NCBI GenBank assembly: GCA_017506865.1
Contig: JAFCMP010000490.1
Coordinates: 620,001-684,000, forward strand
From: Tribonema minus
Lineage: Eukaryota > Sar > Xanthophyceae > Tribonematales > Tribonemataceae
Reading direction: 5' to 3'
DNA: 64,000 bases
Under the pieces are notes generated by a model. That model searched no databases. It was not told the DNA's origin and saw only the letters and a program-made list of their open reading frames with translations. Positions 1 through 14,689 of this stretch are shown here, piece after piece. Both the position numbers and the translations under genes were made by a program. Each line of letters starts with the position of its first letter. Positions within the stretch are counted from its first letter, which is position 1.

Positions 1-886
1 CTTTGCGACAGTCACTTTTCGGGCGTGGTCAGCGCCCGCTCCCGCCCATTGTAAAGTGCGGCGAGGATGGCCGTAGTGCAATTCTGACTTAAGCAAACGT
101 TCACAACGTGTGAGGCTTTATCGATGCGTGTGGCTCCGTCGAACCTTGGCATCGTACCCTCTGCGATGCCATTTACGTTGGCCTTTGTGATTTTTCTTTC
201 TTTTTTTCCCTGGTAGAGACAGCGCATCTCTCCAGCATGGCCAGTGTGCGCCTGTCGCATGAGGTCAGTCATCCAAATCAGTCGCAGATTTCAGCAACTG
301 GTGCGACCAGGCAGTGCGCCTGGTGTCAAAGGCTTACTGCATCGTCGACATTGAACAAAGATCCCGTGGCAGGCTGAAGCTTGCAATGGCTGGCTGCGTG
401 CACCAGACTAGAGCTGCGGATGTACCACAGCAGATTAATGGCTTCCCTAAGTGCATTTCACCGACAGGGCTGAGTTACGCATGGTCAGTTGTGCATCCTC
501 CATGCTGGTCCAGCCTGTGAACACCGCTCATGAAACAGTTGACATCACACATGTAGCTGCATGGTAGACCACCGATAAGCGAGATATTGCAAAGGTCCAT
601 AGCAAGGGGCGAAAGCCTCTTTGCATGCTGCCAGTCGACGTTGCCACTGCTGCACTTTCAAAATGAATTCATCAACGCGGAGTAACACACTGTCACATTG
701 TCGATTTTTTTTGCCTTTGCTGGTGCTGCTGCTGCGCATTGCTGTGTAAATTAAAGGCTCATAGGCTTATACAGTACAAATATAGCATTTGCACAGTGAG
801 TACTACTTCAAGTAGCGCACAAAAGTATGCTGCTTGTAGTTTGATGCCTGCTTCGACAGCATTGTCGTGCAGACATGTTGTACTGC
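1..886. other. non-coding flank, no gene recognised
   Basis: I see no recognisable gene, RNA gene or plastid fragment here. The short open frames on both strands have no family features. The stretch probably includes the 5' flank of the LINE that follows, whose exact 5' end I cannot fix. Confidence 0.4.
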
Positions 887-2496
887 CAACCACTTCAACG
901 TTGGTAGCTGCACGAGGTCGATGCTGAACCCTGAGGCGAGCACATCACACTGTCAGCAAAATCCGCGGCAGCATACGCCAAGGGCATCTGGCAGCAGGTT
1001 GATCACGACCCATCCGGTGACCGTGCCCCTTCAGGCAGCAGTACCTGCAACACTGGGGCACACCATGCCAAGCGTGTGCAGGAGATGAGCACCATGTATG
1101 GTTGCACGGCAGAAGACTTCCTACGGGCGGTAAGGAAGCTGAGTGCATGCACAGGTGCCTGCGGTCTGGTCCATATGTCAGCCAGCGCGGGGCAGAGGCA
1201 ATGCGCGCTGACCTCGCCATGCCACACGTGTCGATGGAACGGAAGCGCCCCCACGCGCGCACGCCCGGCAGTACCCCCGGGCCAGTCCGAGGGCGGGGGT
1301 GCGGGTAGCGACGGCGCGGCCGCGGCGGCGGGGGCTGCCGCAGCGACACCTCCAAAGCCACCGGCGGTGCCGGCTAGTGGTGCTGCCAACTCAAAGTCCA
1401 GCAAGAAACGCCCGGCGGCGACGGCAACCGGCGCGCAACGCCGGCGCCGAACGGCAGCTGCTGCGGCACCGCCTGGCAGCGCCGGCAGCCGCACTCAGTC
1501 TATCAGCCTAAGGCTGCAGGACAGCAGCCCCCCCCACGGGACGGCCGTGGGATGGGCGGACATGGACTTGGACCCGCCGGACGATGCCGCGTCACCGCCC
1601 CCCCCGACCACCACCACCAGTGGCAGGCCCTCAAAGCCCCAGGCACGAGCATCCCTGGCTTGGGACCTCTCGACGCCCTCAGTCGTCCACGCATTTGACC
1701 AGACCAATGACTCAGAGGCGGATCTACTGCTGCTACGGTTCACCACGACTGCCAACCCCTTCCGCACTCAGCTGCAGTGCACCCAGTGGGCACGGCTAGT
1801 GGAGCACGCCACACGACTACTGGCGGACGCCACAGACAGTGCACGTGAGGCGGCACGGGTGCGCCTCCACCATGGTGCCGGGGCGTTTGCTCATCAGGTT
1901 TCTCAGACTCTAGTGCAGCGCGGCTACAGGCTGCTGCACCTGCTAGCAGCAATGGCCTTCGGTAGGCAACCGGAGGGAACCGGTATGCCGCCTGCGGCCC
2001 GGCTGGCAGCGTTGCTGTCTGGCGACTTTGCGGAGCTACTGAGAAAGACGCTGTCAGCAGCAGCGGCGCTGCGGGCCCCCAAACCAAACAACGCAGCTAC
2101 GGCGTCGGCACAAACGAACTTCGATGCCGACTGGACGGAGGCTGACTCCAGGCAGCAAACAGCATGCGCTGCCCTCTCAGGCAAGCGACGGGGGGTAGGC
2201 CTGGCTGCCGCACGACTAGAGGCGCGTGAAGCATGCGCCCCAGCAGACGAGGTCACGGCACAGGTGCTGGCAGCAAAGCACCCTGAAACTGGCACCCGGC
2301 CCGGGGTAGTCGATACGCCAATGGAGCAAGTGCGCGGCCTGGTACGCGACGCCCGGCGGCACTGCTTGCACGGCGCAGAGGTGGCAACGACCGCGGGCCC
2401 GCTGGCAGCGGCAGTCCCGTCTTCGAATCGGGTCAGGCGCATGATCGCAGCGATAGGCCTGAGGATGCTGCTAGCGCAGCCGGACGGCGCCTCAAG

Positions 2497-6256
<3,760 letters not shown>

Positions 6257-6324
6257 AAAATACAAAATCTCGCTCATTAAGATATCGAATTCTTTTAACT
6301 GTGAGTTTATTAACCATAGTACGC

Positions 6325-6453
6325 ATTACGTATGCAATGCCACCGTACCCTTATATTGCAACAGATTATGCTACACAACTTTCTTTATTCACTCATCATG
6401 TTTGGATTGGTGGATTCTGTATTGTTGGTGGTGCTGCACATGGTGCTATATTT
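6325..6453 (+). pseudogene. psaA: psaA fragment (photosystem I P700 apoprotein A1)
   Basis: The plus strand reads [18 protein letters not shown], then THHVWIGGF and GAAHGAIF, a conserved PsaA segment in the central transmembrane region. About 43 codons are recognisable. The open frame continues upstream to 6241, but that part is not PsaA-like, so another AT-rich plastid piece seems to be fused in. It cannot encode a working photosystem subunit. Confidence 0.8.
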
Positions 6454-6600
6454 ACTAATGTATAGCCTTTTCCCCAATCTAGATTTATTTCCATTTCTAA
6501 GATCAAATTATCAGAAATTGCTTTTCGCAATGCGATTCGTTATTAATAGGAAATCAATCTCAAGCAAATACTTTTCCATATATTCAGGCTGCTAGGTGTC

Positions 6601-7239
6601 AGGAGCAGAGGCGTACGTGCTGATGTACTTGCTTGTTCATCTTGTCAATCATAGTGAACGTGCATCAGCGACCAGGCAGCCTGTCAGTGAGGTAAAATCA
6701 TTGAGGTACCCTAAGCTGTTGCAGTACTGTACTAGATCAATCGCTATAGGCGTTGTAGCTGTACCTTTGACCTGATAGTATCACAAAAATCTAAAAGGAT
6801 TGCAGCCATCAGGCGCCATGTCAACGAGCGCTGCGCAGCGTCCTCGGCAATGGGTGCACTACCCTCACAAGGGCGGGGTTGTTTTGTGCATAGTCTACAG
6901 GTATAAGTTGTCTTCACAGCAAAACAGCAGGCAGCAGCTGGTTCATCACCGTGCACGACGTTTTCAGCAGATCGTCTTCGAACGCCACTGTGTCACAGCA
7001 CGGCACGCGCTCCGGGCTGCAGATTGGTGGCAGTTGCACTTGTGACCTGCTGCAGTGAACCTTTGTCACACACTCACAAGAGGTGCACGACCGCCAATCG
7101 AAGACAACGACACATCCATCTTCGCTGTCGCCGATCGCCAGCGTTACGGTGAGCGCAAGGTGCAGAGAACCAAGTGGGTGACCCTGGGTGACCCTGGGAG
7201 GGCGGGGGATGGGGCCCCCCGCACCCACCGAATCCTGGT
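6601..7239. other. host-like spacer between two plastid inserts, no gene seen
   Basis: Composition returns to that of the surrounding nuclear DNA. No convincing coding frame or RNA gene is visible. A GGTGACCCTGG unit is directly repeated near 7177-7197, just before the next plastid insert. Confidence 0.5.
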
Positions 7240-7380
7240 ATGAGTAAATTATTAGATGAAGCCTGTAAAAAAATACTTTCTGTTATTTCCGCAACAGAAA
7301 GCCCAGAAAACATTAAAGGACCTATTCCTTTGCCAACACGGAAAAGGATATATTGTGTATTACGTTCACCGCATGTAGAT
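7240..7380 (+). pseudogene. rps10: rps10 fragment (plastid ribosomal protein S10)
   Basis: AT-rich DNA reads LLDEACKKILSVI, then GPIPLPTRKRIYCVLRSPHV, the core of plastid-type ribosomal protein S10. The S10 frame (47 codons from 7240) begins and ends inside the gene, lacking both termini, and is followed directly by atpD on the opposite strand. It is a nuclear copy of plastid DNA. Abrupt GC-rich flanks on both sides mark the insert edges. Confidence 0.85.
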
Positions 7381-7566
7381 AACTACAATATCTAATTCTT
7401 TACCAAGACGTTGTAATTCACCGCGTAAACTTAAATCAATAACTTTTGATCCAATTTTAATAACTAAACCACCTAGAATTTTTTTATCAATTCGTAAAGT
7501 CAATTGAATATTTGCTGATTGTACGTAAGGTTCTGTATAATTTTTTAAACCATATTCTGAAACAGA
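7381..7566 (-). pseudogene. atpD: atpD fragment (plastid ATP synthase delta subunit)
   Basis: The minus strand reads LRIDKKILGGLVIKIGSKVI followed by DLSLRGELQRLGKELD, matching the C-terminal domain of the CF1 delta subunit, which binds the top of the F1 head. About 60 codons are present without the N-terminal domain. Together with rps10 it forms a 327-bp AT-rich insert whose two pieces face each other. Plastid-encoded atpD is a red-lineage trait. Confidence 0.8.
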
Positions 7567-7786
7567 CCCGGTGGTGCTGGGCAAGTGTGGCATGAAGCGC
7601 AAGACGGCGACAGCACACCATACAGTACACCATACAGTACAGCAGCAGTACAACAGCGGGCGGGATGAGGATATCAAGCTGGATGGCAAGCCAGAGGTAT
7701 GTATGTAGGCAAGTGCCGTTGCCCAACATGCAGTGCTGGTTGAGAAGACTGCCTGAGTTGACAGCGGTTAACAAGTACTAAACAAG

Positions 7787-8593
7787 TCATACAACTCTGC
7801 GGAGTGTTGTTCAAGGAATGTGGTTAGAGAGCGGCGCCTGTGCGCGGCGACGGGGCAGGCGGCGGCAGCTGCTTGGCGGGAGCGTCGCGGAGGAGCAGGA
7901 GCAGCAGGAGGAAGGAGTTCGCAGCAGGGGTTCCAGTGTGCGGCCGGGGACACCGGGGGGGGTAACATCAGCAAATAGGAGGGCGGGTTTTAGTAGATAT
8001 GCTTGCTTTAGTGACAGCATCAGCCTTTGCAGCACCAGTGCCTGGCACTTAGTGATCCATGACCATTGTCCTCAGTTCTGGGCGCTGCTATCAGTGGCCC
8101 AGGCCTGCACAAAGCTGTTCACGGTTAGGACCATTTTGGCAGAGACACGGGAGGCCTCAAAGTGGGTCTGGTCGTGTAGAGGCAGTAGCTTAGGCACTTT
8201 GGTGCAGCATGCTAGTGGGGACCAATCAGGGTTTGGGTGGGGGGTGTTGGGGTTGGGTCGGACTCTTCGTAGCAACAGCATTGATACCTTTAGCACCAGT
8301 GCCTGGTGCCCAGTGATCATTTTGCCTAGAGGCGTGATTCAGACGTGTCAGCATGGTCCTCAGTTCTGGGCGCTGTCAAAGGCGACCCAGGCCTGCATAA
8401 ATCTTTTCCAAGACGGGACAAGTGTGCCTCACGGCTGGGCAACCCTAAGTAGGGTTTGGTTGTGGGGTGTTGGTGGTAGTGTGAAAGGGGGAAGCCTGTT
8501 TGCGTTTGAGTCTCTCTTCGGAGAAGGAATGTTGCATTGAGTGCACATCCACAGAGAGGGCTTTTCGCGCCCCTTGCGAAGCGAAATTAATAA
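7787..8593 (+). mobile_element. retroposon (SINE- or LINE-tail-like) with 14-bp target duplication
   Basis: The segment is flanked by identical 14-bp copies of AAGTACTAAACAAG at 7773-7786 and 8594-8607. It ends in an A-rich tail (AATTAATAAA) preceded by a GGGC...GCCC hairpin near 8558-8572. The last 150 bp (about 8445-8593) recur in reverse orientation at 47286-47435. Internally, a segment around 8025-8120 is repeated imperfectly at about 8296-8400 (CACCAGTGCCTGG through GGCCTGCA). No coding frame with family features is present. Tail plus target duplication point to target-primed reverse transcription. Confidence 0.7.
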
Positions 8594-8607
8594 AAGTACT
8601 AAACAAG

Positions 8608-8908
8608 CGACAAACAAAAGCCCGAAGTTTGTAGTATCTGCATATGTGCCAGCCTTCATATTATACATACAGTTGGGACAGTCAGAGATCAGGAATGCTT
8701 GTTGCTGGATGCGTACATGACCTGTTCAATCCCCAACAATATACATCGTGTAGCGACACGTGTTGTGCCACCTGTTTGCTGGAAACGGATCTGTCATGGC
8801 CCCAACACCTGACCCCCCCCTCCCCTTGCCTCCACTCCGTTGTCGCTGTTGCAGGCTCTCCACCGTGACCTGCTGCTGGCCAGCTAGAGGGGGGCGCGCA
8901 GCATCAGC
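8608..8908. other. spacer with a possible splice acceptor
   Basis: No gene is recognised. A C-rich tract at 8812-8850 followed by TTGCAG at about 8848-8853 resembles the acceptors of the firmly predicted genes in this window, so an exon may start here. Confidence 0.3.
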
Positions 8909-9409
8909 ATGCCAGTGCTCAGCGCGCTCGTCAACTTGCACTACCAGCCTACCTACCTACCTACCCCCGCGCCACCGCGGCAGCTTTGCGTGCGCCGGCA
9001 CCTCTCCGAGTTCAGTGGCGGGGGGCGCAACGAGAGCACTGCTGCAGCCGGCGGCGGCGGCAGCTTCGGCGGCAGCGGCGGCGTAGACGCGTGGACGCCC
9101 AGCAACGCTCAGCAACGCCCCCTCAAGAAGCAGAAGAGCGTGCAGTCGTTCCTGCGCATACCGGAGGAGATTGGAGCTGGCGACTCCGCAGGCGGCAGCA
9201 ACAACAACGGCGGCAGCGGCCGCGCGGCGGCGCGGCAGCGGCAGCGCGGCGCACTACCACTCCCACGTCGCCACGCACGCCATGCTGCACGGCAGCGGAC
9301 CCACCACGTTTTAGTTGCCGCACGGGAGAGGTGCCGGAGCGTGCGCGTGCGTGCGCGCTGTGGAAACTTCAACTTTGAACTTCAACGCAACACTTCGCTG
9401 CAGCCCTAG
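8909..9409 (+). CDS. hypothetical protein fragment, Gly/Ser/Ala-rich
   Basis: A 166-codon open frame that I do not recognise. It includes low-complexity Gly/Ser stretches and one more protein-like stretch, RPLKKQKSVQSFLRIPEEIG. A second protein-like stretch in another frame (RFGHYVDQRTCTPLGAIDDD, about 9476-9540) lies downstream after a CAG-repeat tract and a possible acceptor. The two may be exons of one unrecognised gene. No full gene model can be supported; both the start and the splice sites are guesses. Confidence 0.25.
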   Translation: MPVLSALVNLHYQPTYLPTPAPPRQLCVRRHLSEFSGGGRNESTAAAGGGGSFGGSGGVDAWTPSNAQQRPLKKQKSVQSFLRIPEEIGAGDSAGGSNNNGGSGRAAARQRQRGALPLPRRHARHAARQRTHHVLVAARERCRSVRVRARCGNFNFELQRNTSLQP

Positions 9410-11744
9410 GTCCCTGCGGGGGTCAGGGTGGAGCAGAGGTGGCGGCGGCAGCAGTAGCAGCAGCAGCAGCAGCGCGTGCGCTTTGGACATTACGTGGACC
9501 AGAGAACGTGTACGCCATTGGGCGCTATCGATGACGACTGCATCCTGGACCGCAACACTCACACACACACACACACACGGGAAGCAACACACACCGGGGT
9601 AGAGAACGCGGTGGACGACGCGCAGCTGCTTCTTCAAGTTGCAGTTGCAGTTAAAGAGGCAGACTGCGCATGCATGTGCGGACTTCCGGGGGCTGGCAAG
9701 AGACAGCCTCCGGGTAAGCGTGCTGCTAGATGTTGCTACTGTAGAGCCCTGGCCTGGCAGCTCAGCTGCTCCTAGGGTTAGGGGTTGGGGCTATGGCTTT
9801 AGGGTCTGGGCTGATCCTTCCTGTCATGAGGTGAAGAGGCTTGTGTGCAGCTAGCCGCCTCTGCACACATAGCATTTGGGATTTATCACGAGTCGAGCAG
9901 AGAGTGAGGGGGGGGAGGGGGGGGGTAGCATGCGGGTAGTTGAAGGAGGAGGGGGGAGGGGGGGGGGGAGAGAGAGAAAAGCAGCACAAGCAGTACTGAT
10001 AAAGAGCGCCACTTGCGCTACTGTCAGCCCTTCCGGTGTGATCAGAGTATGTATTATAATCTGTAAGAATACAATTTTATGAACAAGGAAAACAAGAGCA
10101 GGCCTGCAAAGTAGCTGTATGATCATATCCTAGGTATACGGGCGGTGCGGTTGTCCCCACTATGTAGTCTTGCCATAATCTTGTACTCTTTCATCATGTA
10201 GTGCAGCGAGACACAACGTTAACAACATCTGATTGCCGTTCCGGTAGTTGTGCTATGTGCCTGCTCACATGGGGCCCATCTCAAGATGGCTATATCTTGA
10301 GCTTCAACACAGCAGAGGCATGGTCAATGCTTGAAGCACCCGCTTGCTGGCCCCCCTCTGCAACAACAGTCCGAGTGTGTTAGCGCGCCTATCAATACAA
10401 CCCATTTGTTTCATGCAGCACAAACCTGCTTGCTGAAGCTTTTGCATGACTGCTCGTACTGTAGTGCCAGTGTTTCAGTTTGCTCAGTTTGCTCACAACA
10501 AAGGCAATCAATGGAGTGCCTGCCCCGACATTGCTGCTTTGGTCATTGAAGCCTTGCTGCGTACAGTGGGTGCTTAGGTGATAATGGCAATGATTGCGAC
10601 CGTCATGTCGACATGGAGTTGAAAGAATGATGAAGGGCATTTGATGCACATGGCAAGTGAGCGGCGTTGGCTGCTCTTGACAGACTGCACACGTGACCGT
10701 TCAGTGTCAGATCAGTGAACTGGACGGGCCATGCAGCAGATGCACTCAAGTCTGACATTCGAGCGCAAAATGTCCTCGCGGTGCATCGCGGCATGTGCTA
10801 CTAGCATGCTTTGAGGCTATTCCCCAACTCGAGGCACATAACAATACTCTGCGCCACGTCACCACCCCTTAATGCCTACTGACAATCACACGAGATGATG
10901 CTCTTTCGACCAATTCTGGGTTTGGGGCGCAAAACAGCCATTCTACTAGACATGAAGCTTGCAATCAGCACTGAACAGCAAGTGTACTTCGTAAAGTATG
11001 TGTGTCTGTGCATTTGGTGTGTCAGCAGTGTGCAGGGCAACAATGCCAGGCTAGTCTTTACAACCTAAGGATCTTGAGGATGTCACTATTGACGTGCAGT
11101 TTCGATATGCATTGTCGCACAAGTTGCCTGTGAATGCAAATCGCTTCTGCGCGCGCATGTAGTGGTGAGTGCGCGCCGCAGAACAAAGCCTATGCTGGCA
11201 TCAGTGGTACTCAGGCACTCACCTGTGCATGTTTCTGTTGGTTTGTGTGCAATCTGAGAAGATGCGCATGCATACACAAGTGGGACATGCTCATGCACCA
11301 TGTGAATATCTGTTGCTGCCGCTGTACATTCTGGCCTGTACCCCTCTATCACTGCGCAGCAGACACAAATTGCCGCTCACTGCAATGACACTGCTTGTCA
11401 ACGCAAATGTACGGTCTCCACGACATGCAAAGAGTGTTGCTGCACGCACCTCAAACAATGGAATCACCTTGTGCAGAGTGAATCAAGCATTTGCATGCAG
11501 GCAGTGCACACCAGACAAGCAAGCCGAAGCAGCCAGAGGCAGTGGGGGAAGACCAGACAAGGTGATGATTGACGGATGTGTGATATGCATGCATGTAGCA
11601 GACGCAGATTAAAGCGGCAATAATGTGGTGCTCGGCTGCCTAGTGGCAGTAGACCGTAATAAGCTGACCCCCAAAGCCCCGCGCCACATGTGCTAGCACA
11701 TGCAGCGGGTATGCTGAACTCCCCCCCCCCCCCCCCCTGCACAC
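9410..11744. other. long spacer with simple repeats, no gene recognised
   Basis: It contains a (CA)n run at about 9557-9580 and G-rich tracts at 9908-9970. Otherwise it is unremarkable host-composition sequence. Short open frames are present on both strands, but none has a motif, a composition bias or splice context that I can defend. Confidence 0.4.
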
Positions 11745-12136
11745 TGAGGTCACTCCTGCCTCAAGCAACGCCCGTCTGTTCCTGAACCCCAGAGTCCCGC
11801 ACTTCAACTCCCGACCCCCTCCACATGGACTCCCCCCGAAACTGCCTGCCTCAAACGTGGGGGTTCCACACTTCAACTCCCCCCCCCCCCCTCCACACTG
11901 ACGTCACCCCAAACTGCCTGCCTCAAACGTGGGGGTTCCACACTTCAACTCCCCCCCCCCACACACACTGACATCACCCCAAACTGCCTGCCTCAAACGT
12001 GGGGGTTCCACACTTCAACTCCCCCCCCCCACACACACTGACATCACCCCAAACTGCCTGCCTCAAACGTGGGGGTTCCACACTTCAACTCCCGCCCCCC
12101 CCCCCCCCCCCCTGACATCACCCCCAATTGCCTGCC
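11745..12136. repeat. ~70-bp tandem array next to the 3' end of the ankyrin-type gene
   Basis: At least four near-identical units of about 69-70 bp carry CTGCCTGCCTCAAACGTGGG, GGTTCCACACTTCAACTC and a C-tract of variable length. An earlier, more diverged unit starts near 11750. The last unit merges with the 3' end of the minus-strand gene: GCCTGCCTCA lies immediately outside its stop codon at 12137, so the array appears to be built from the gene's 3' flank. Confidence 0.85.
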
Positions 12137-13840
12137 TCAGATGGCCTCAAGCTCAAGCAGGCGCTGCTCCCTTACCCACTCCAGCATGTCGTCGGTCGTG
12201 GCAACGCGCTCGCAGGCGTCCACGTCCCAGGGGCACCTGACAGCGCGCAGCCACTGCAGCACCTCGAGGTGCCCCTCGCGCGCCGCCGCCTCGCACGCGC
12301 TCTTGTCGAAGGGGCAGCCGATACCGCGCAGCCACTGCAGCACCGCCAGACGCCCCGCCTGAGCGGCCGCCTTGCACACGCTGGGGTCGAACAGCGCCTC
12401 GAGCTCGTGCAGGCACTGCAGCACCTTCATACGCCCCTCGCGTGCCGCCGTCTCGCACTCGCTGCCGTCGAAGGGGCAGCCAATGGCGCGCAGCCACCGC
12501 AGCACCTCCAGACGCTGCTCCTGTGCTGCCGCGCTGCACGTGCTGCCCTCGAACGGCGCCTCGAGCTCGTGCGCAGCGCGCAGCAGCGGCAGCTGTCCGT
12601 AGAGCGCCGCAAGCCTGACGGTCTCACCCCACGGCACCCCCGTGCGCTTCAGGTACCGCAGAGCGGAGACCTGACCGCCGCGCGCCGCCTCCTCGCAGGC
12701 GGACTCGTCGACGGCACACTCGATTTCGAAAGTCCACTGCAGGACGTCGACGTGGCCGCCGCGCGCCGCGGCGGCAGGCGTCAGCTCGTCCATGGGGATG
12801 TGCTGGGTGCGAAGGTACTGCAGGGCGGCGAGGTGACCGTGGCGCGCCGCCGCAGCGCAAGTGTCCGGCCACATGTGGCACCCCCGCTCGCGCAGGCGCC
12901 TCAGCAAGGGGACATTGCCTTGTGCCGCGGCAGACACGGCGACGGTGTCGTCCACAGGGCAGTCGTTGTCGATGAGCCACTCCGCGATGCCGTGGTGCCC
13001 GTGGTCGCATGCAGACTTGACGGTGCTGCTACCCCACGGTGCCGGAGGCTGCCTGCTGCGCAGCAGCTCCAGCGCGCCCAGCTGCCCGTGCTTGGCGGCG
13101 GTGTCGCACAGATCAGGATCGCCCATGTAGAACCACCTCGTTGAAGCTTCCCGCAGGAAGGCCATCTGGCCATGCGCAATGGCCGCTTTGAGCATGGTCA
13201 TGGTCCACGTGAAGTGTCCGTTGAGGACGCGGCCACGCACGTGCGCATCGAGGGCCATACCCCAATTGCCGCGGGTTGCCGCACAAACCAGCAGCTTGTT
13301 AACGTCGCCGCAATTCAAGAAGGGTGCCCCACGCGCGACATGACGCTGCCGCTCCCACGCCTCGACCTTGTCCGCATCCGGCAGTGCCGGCGACACCGTG
13401 CCGAAAGTCAGCCGCAGGCTAGTCTGCGCTCCAAACACCTCTCTGTAAAGGTCCCTGAGCTCCACGCAGCAGGCGAGAGTGGCGAAATGTCCAGGGCCGA
13501 TGAACTCCAGAATCCGGGAAGCTGGGCCCAGTGAGTGTTTGGGTGCGCTGCCGCCTTTGGAAGTGTTGTCGTCGACAAGGGCGCGGCCTCCACAGATTGC
13601 TGGCAAGGACAGACGGCGAGGGTTTAGAACGAGGTGGGCCGGAGGACGTCTAGGTGGGTCGCCACGCCCAAGCCGTCCGTCGACCTCGGCGCCTGAACAC
13701 AAGGGTGCTGGGAACGGAACATCTGCTGCTGCTGCTCGGGCTCTCTTGGTCTTGTTTTTGCCGCTACCGCGGCTGCCGCGTTTGCTGCCAGCGCGCTTGT
13801 CGGCCGGAGGGCGCTGCTCCTGGTTGTTCATCTTGTCCAA
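12137..13840 (-). CDS. ankyrin-type repeat protein, intronless
   Basis: A single 567-codon frame. The N-terminus is Lys/Arg-rich (KRGSRGSGKNKTKRAR, a possible nuclear signal). Next comes SRILEFIGPGHFATLACCVE, which resembles the F-box-like head seen in many algal ankyrin proteins. From about residue 190 to the end, degenerate repeats of about 26 residues follow the pattern AAxxGHLxVLQWLRxxGCPxD. Proteins of this type are abundant in algae and giant viruses, and usually serve as protein-interaction modules; no substrate can be inferred. The lack of introns contrasts with the other complete genes here, consistent with retroposition, transfer, or simply a fast-turnover family. The start is the first Met of the frame, with the basic tail right after it. 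Confidence 0.8.
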   Translation of the reverse strand: MDKMNNQEQRPPADKRAGSKRGSRGSGKNKTKRARAAAADVPFPAPLCSGAEVDGRLGRGDPPRRPPAHLVLNPRRLSLPAICGGRALVDDNTSKGGSAPKHSLGPASRILEFIGPGHFATLACCVELRDLYREVFGAQTSLRLTFGTVSPALPDADKVEAWERQRHVARGAPFLNCGDVNKLLVCAATRGNWGMALDAHVRGRVLNGHFTWTMTMLKAAIAHGQMAFLREASTRWFYMGDPDLCDTAAKHGQLGALELLRSRQPPAPWGSSTVKSACDHGHHGIAEWLIDNDCPVDDTVAVSAAAQGNVPLLRRLRERGCHMWPDTCAAAARHGHLAALQYLRTQHIPMDELTPAAAARGGHVDVLQWTFEIECAVDESACEEAARGGQVSALRYLKRTGVPWGETVRLAALYGQLPLLRAAHELEAPFEGSTCSAAAQEQRLEVLRWLRAIGCPFDGSECETAAREGRMKVLQCLHELEALFDPSVCKAAAQAGRLAVLQWLRGIGCPFDKSACEAAAREGHLEVLQWLRAVRCPWDVDACERVATTDDMLEWVREQRLLELEAI

Positions 13841-14689
13841 CGTGACTGCTGCAGCGTGATGGCTGGCTGCTGTGTCGTGTGGTAGAGGCGCGGCATCCGG
13901 TAATCCGTTACTGCAACGGTTTCATCCAACGGTTCATTGGACGGTTACACGGCCAGATGGAAGAAAGGACAGCTGACACTGCTGACTTGGAGAACACAAC
14001 AAAGCTTTTATGCGAGTAAAGCTGATCAGCTGGCGCGATGAGGGCGAGGACAGCACGCTTGTGTCTGCTGCTGCCTGCGTCGTCTGCTACTTAAAGCGGA
14101 CCCGACAGATCGAACCCCGCAAGGTGAGATGCGCGCAGCCCAGTCATTGCCAACAGCAGAAGCATGTACTGTACATAGCTAAGACGCACTGAATAGCAGC
14201 ACCGCGGCCAACCTTGTACCTGCATCCTTACACCTGCGTACGTAATAATTGCTTCAGAGCTGGATCACACATCGTGCCGACAGTGTCGGAGGACTCCCTA
14301 CTCACAACTTGAGGCAAAGGCCCTGTAGCTCAGCGTTGCAGAGCAGGACTCATGCCGTACTTGATGCTAAATGTCTAACACACTCTGCTGCAGGTCAAGT
14401 ATTTCTTGTTGTTGCGCGGGGAGCGCAATCGATGTATGTATGGAGGCGTCTGCCTGAGACAGCACTTGCTGCTCACAGCTTGCTGCAGCTAGTTGAATGC
14501 TGCCATGAGATCGCGGTCTGTACGTATACAACTGAATGCTTAAACAGGAGCCTACAGCCTCGACGCGGAGTGCCTGCAGTACGCAGTTGCCGCCACGAGA
14601 CAATCTGCGATGTCTCAAACAACTTTTGCCAAGTCGTCAGGCACTCAAGTACGACCTTGTCCCTTGCACTTCATTCGACCCCCCCTCAA
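13841..14689. other. spacer upstream of the ankyrin-type gene
   Basis: This holds the presumed promoter of the minus-strand ankyrin-type gene. A direct repeat of AACGGTT-like words occurs at 13914-13946. I recognise no gene, RNA gene or mobile element. Confidence 0.4.

Noticed and set aside
945-1494. minus-strand frames of 138 and 163 codons
   Set aside because: GC-rich antisense shadows of LINE ORF1.
12128-13144. 338-codon plus-strand open frame
   Set aside because: It is the antisense shadow of the ankyrin-type gene; the minus strand has the recognisable repeats and a longer frame.
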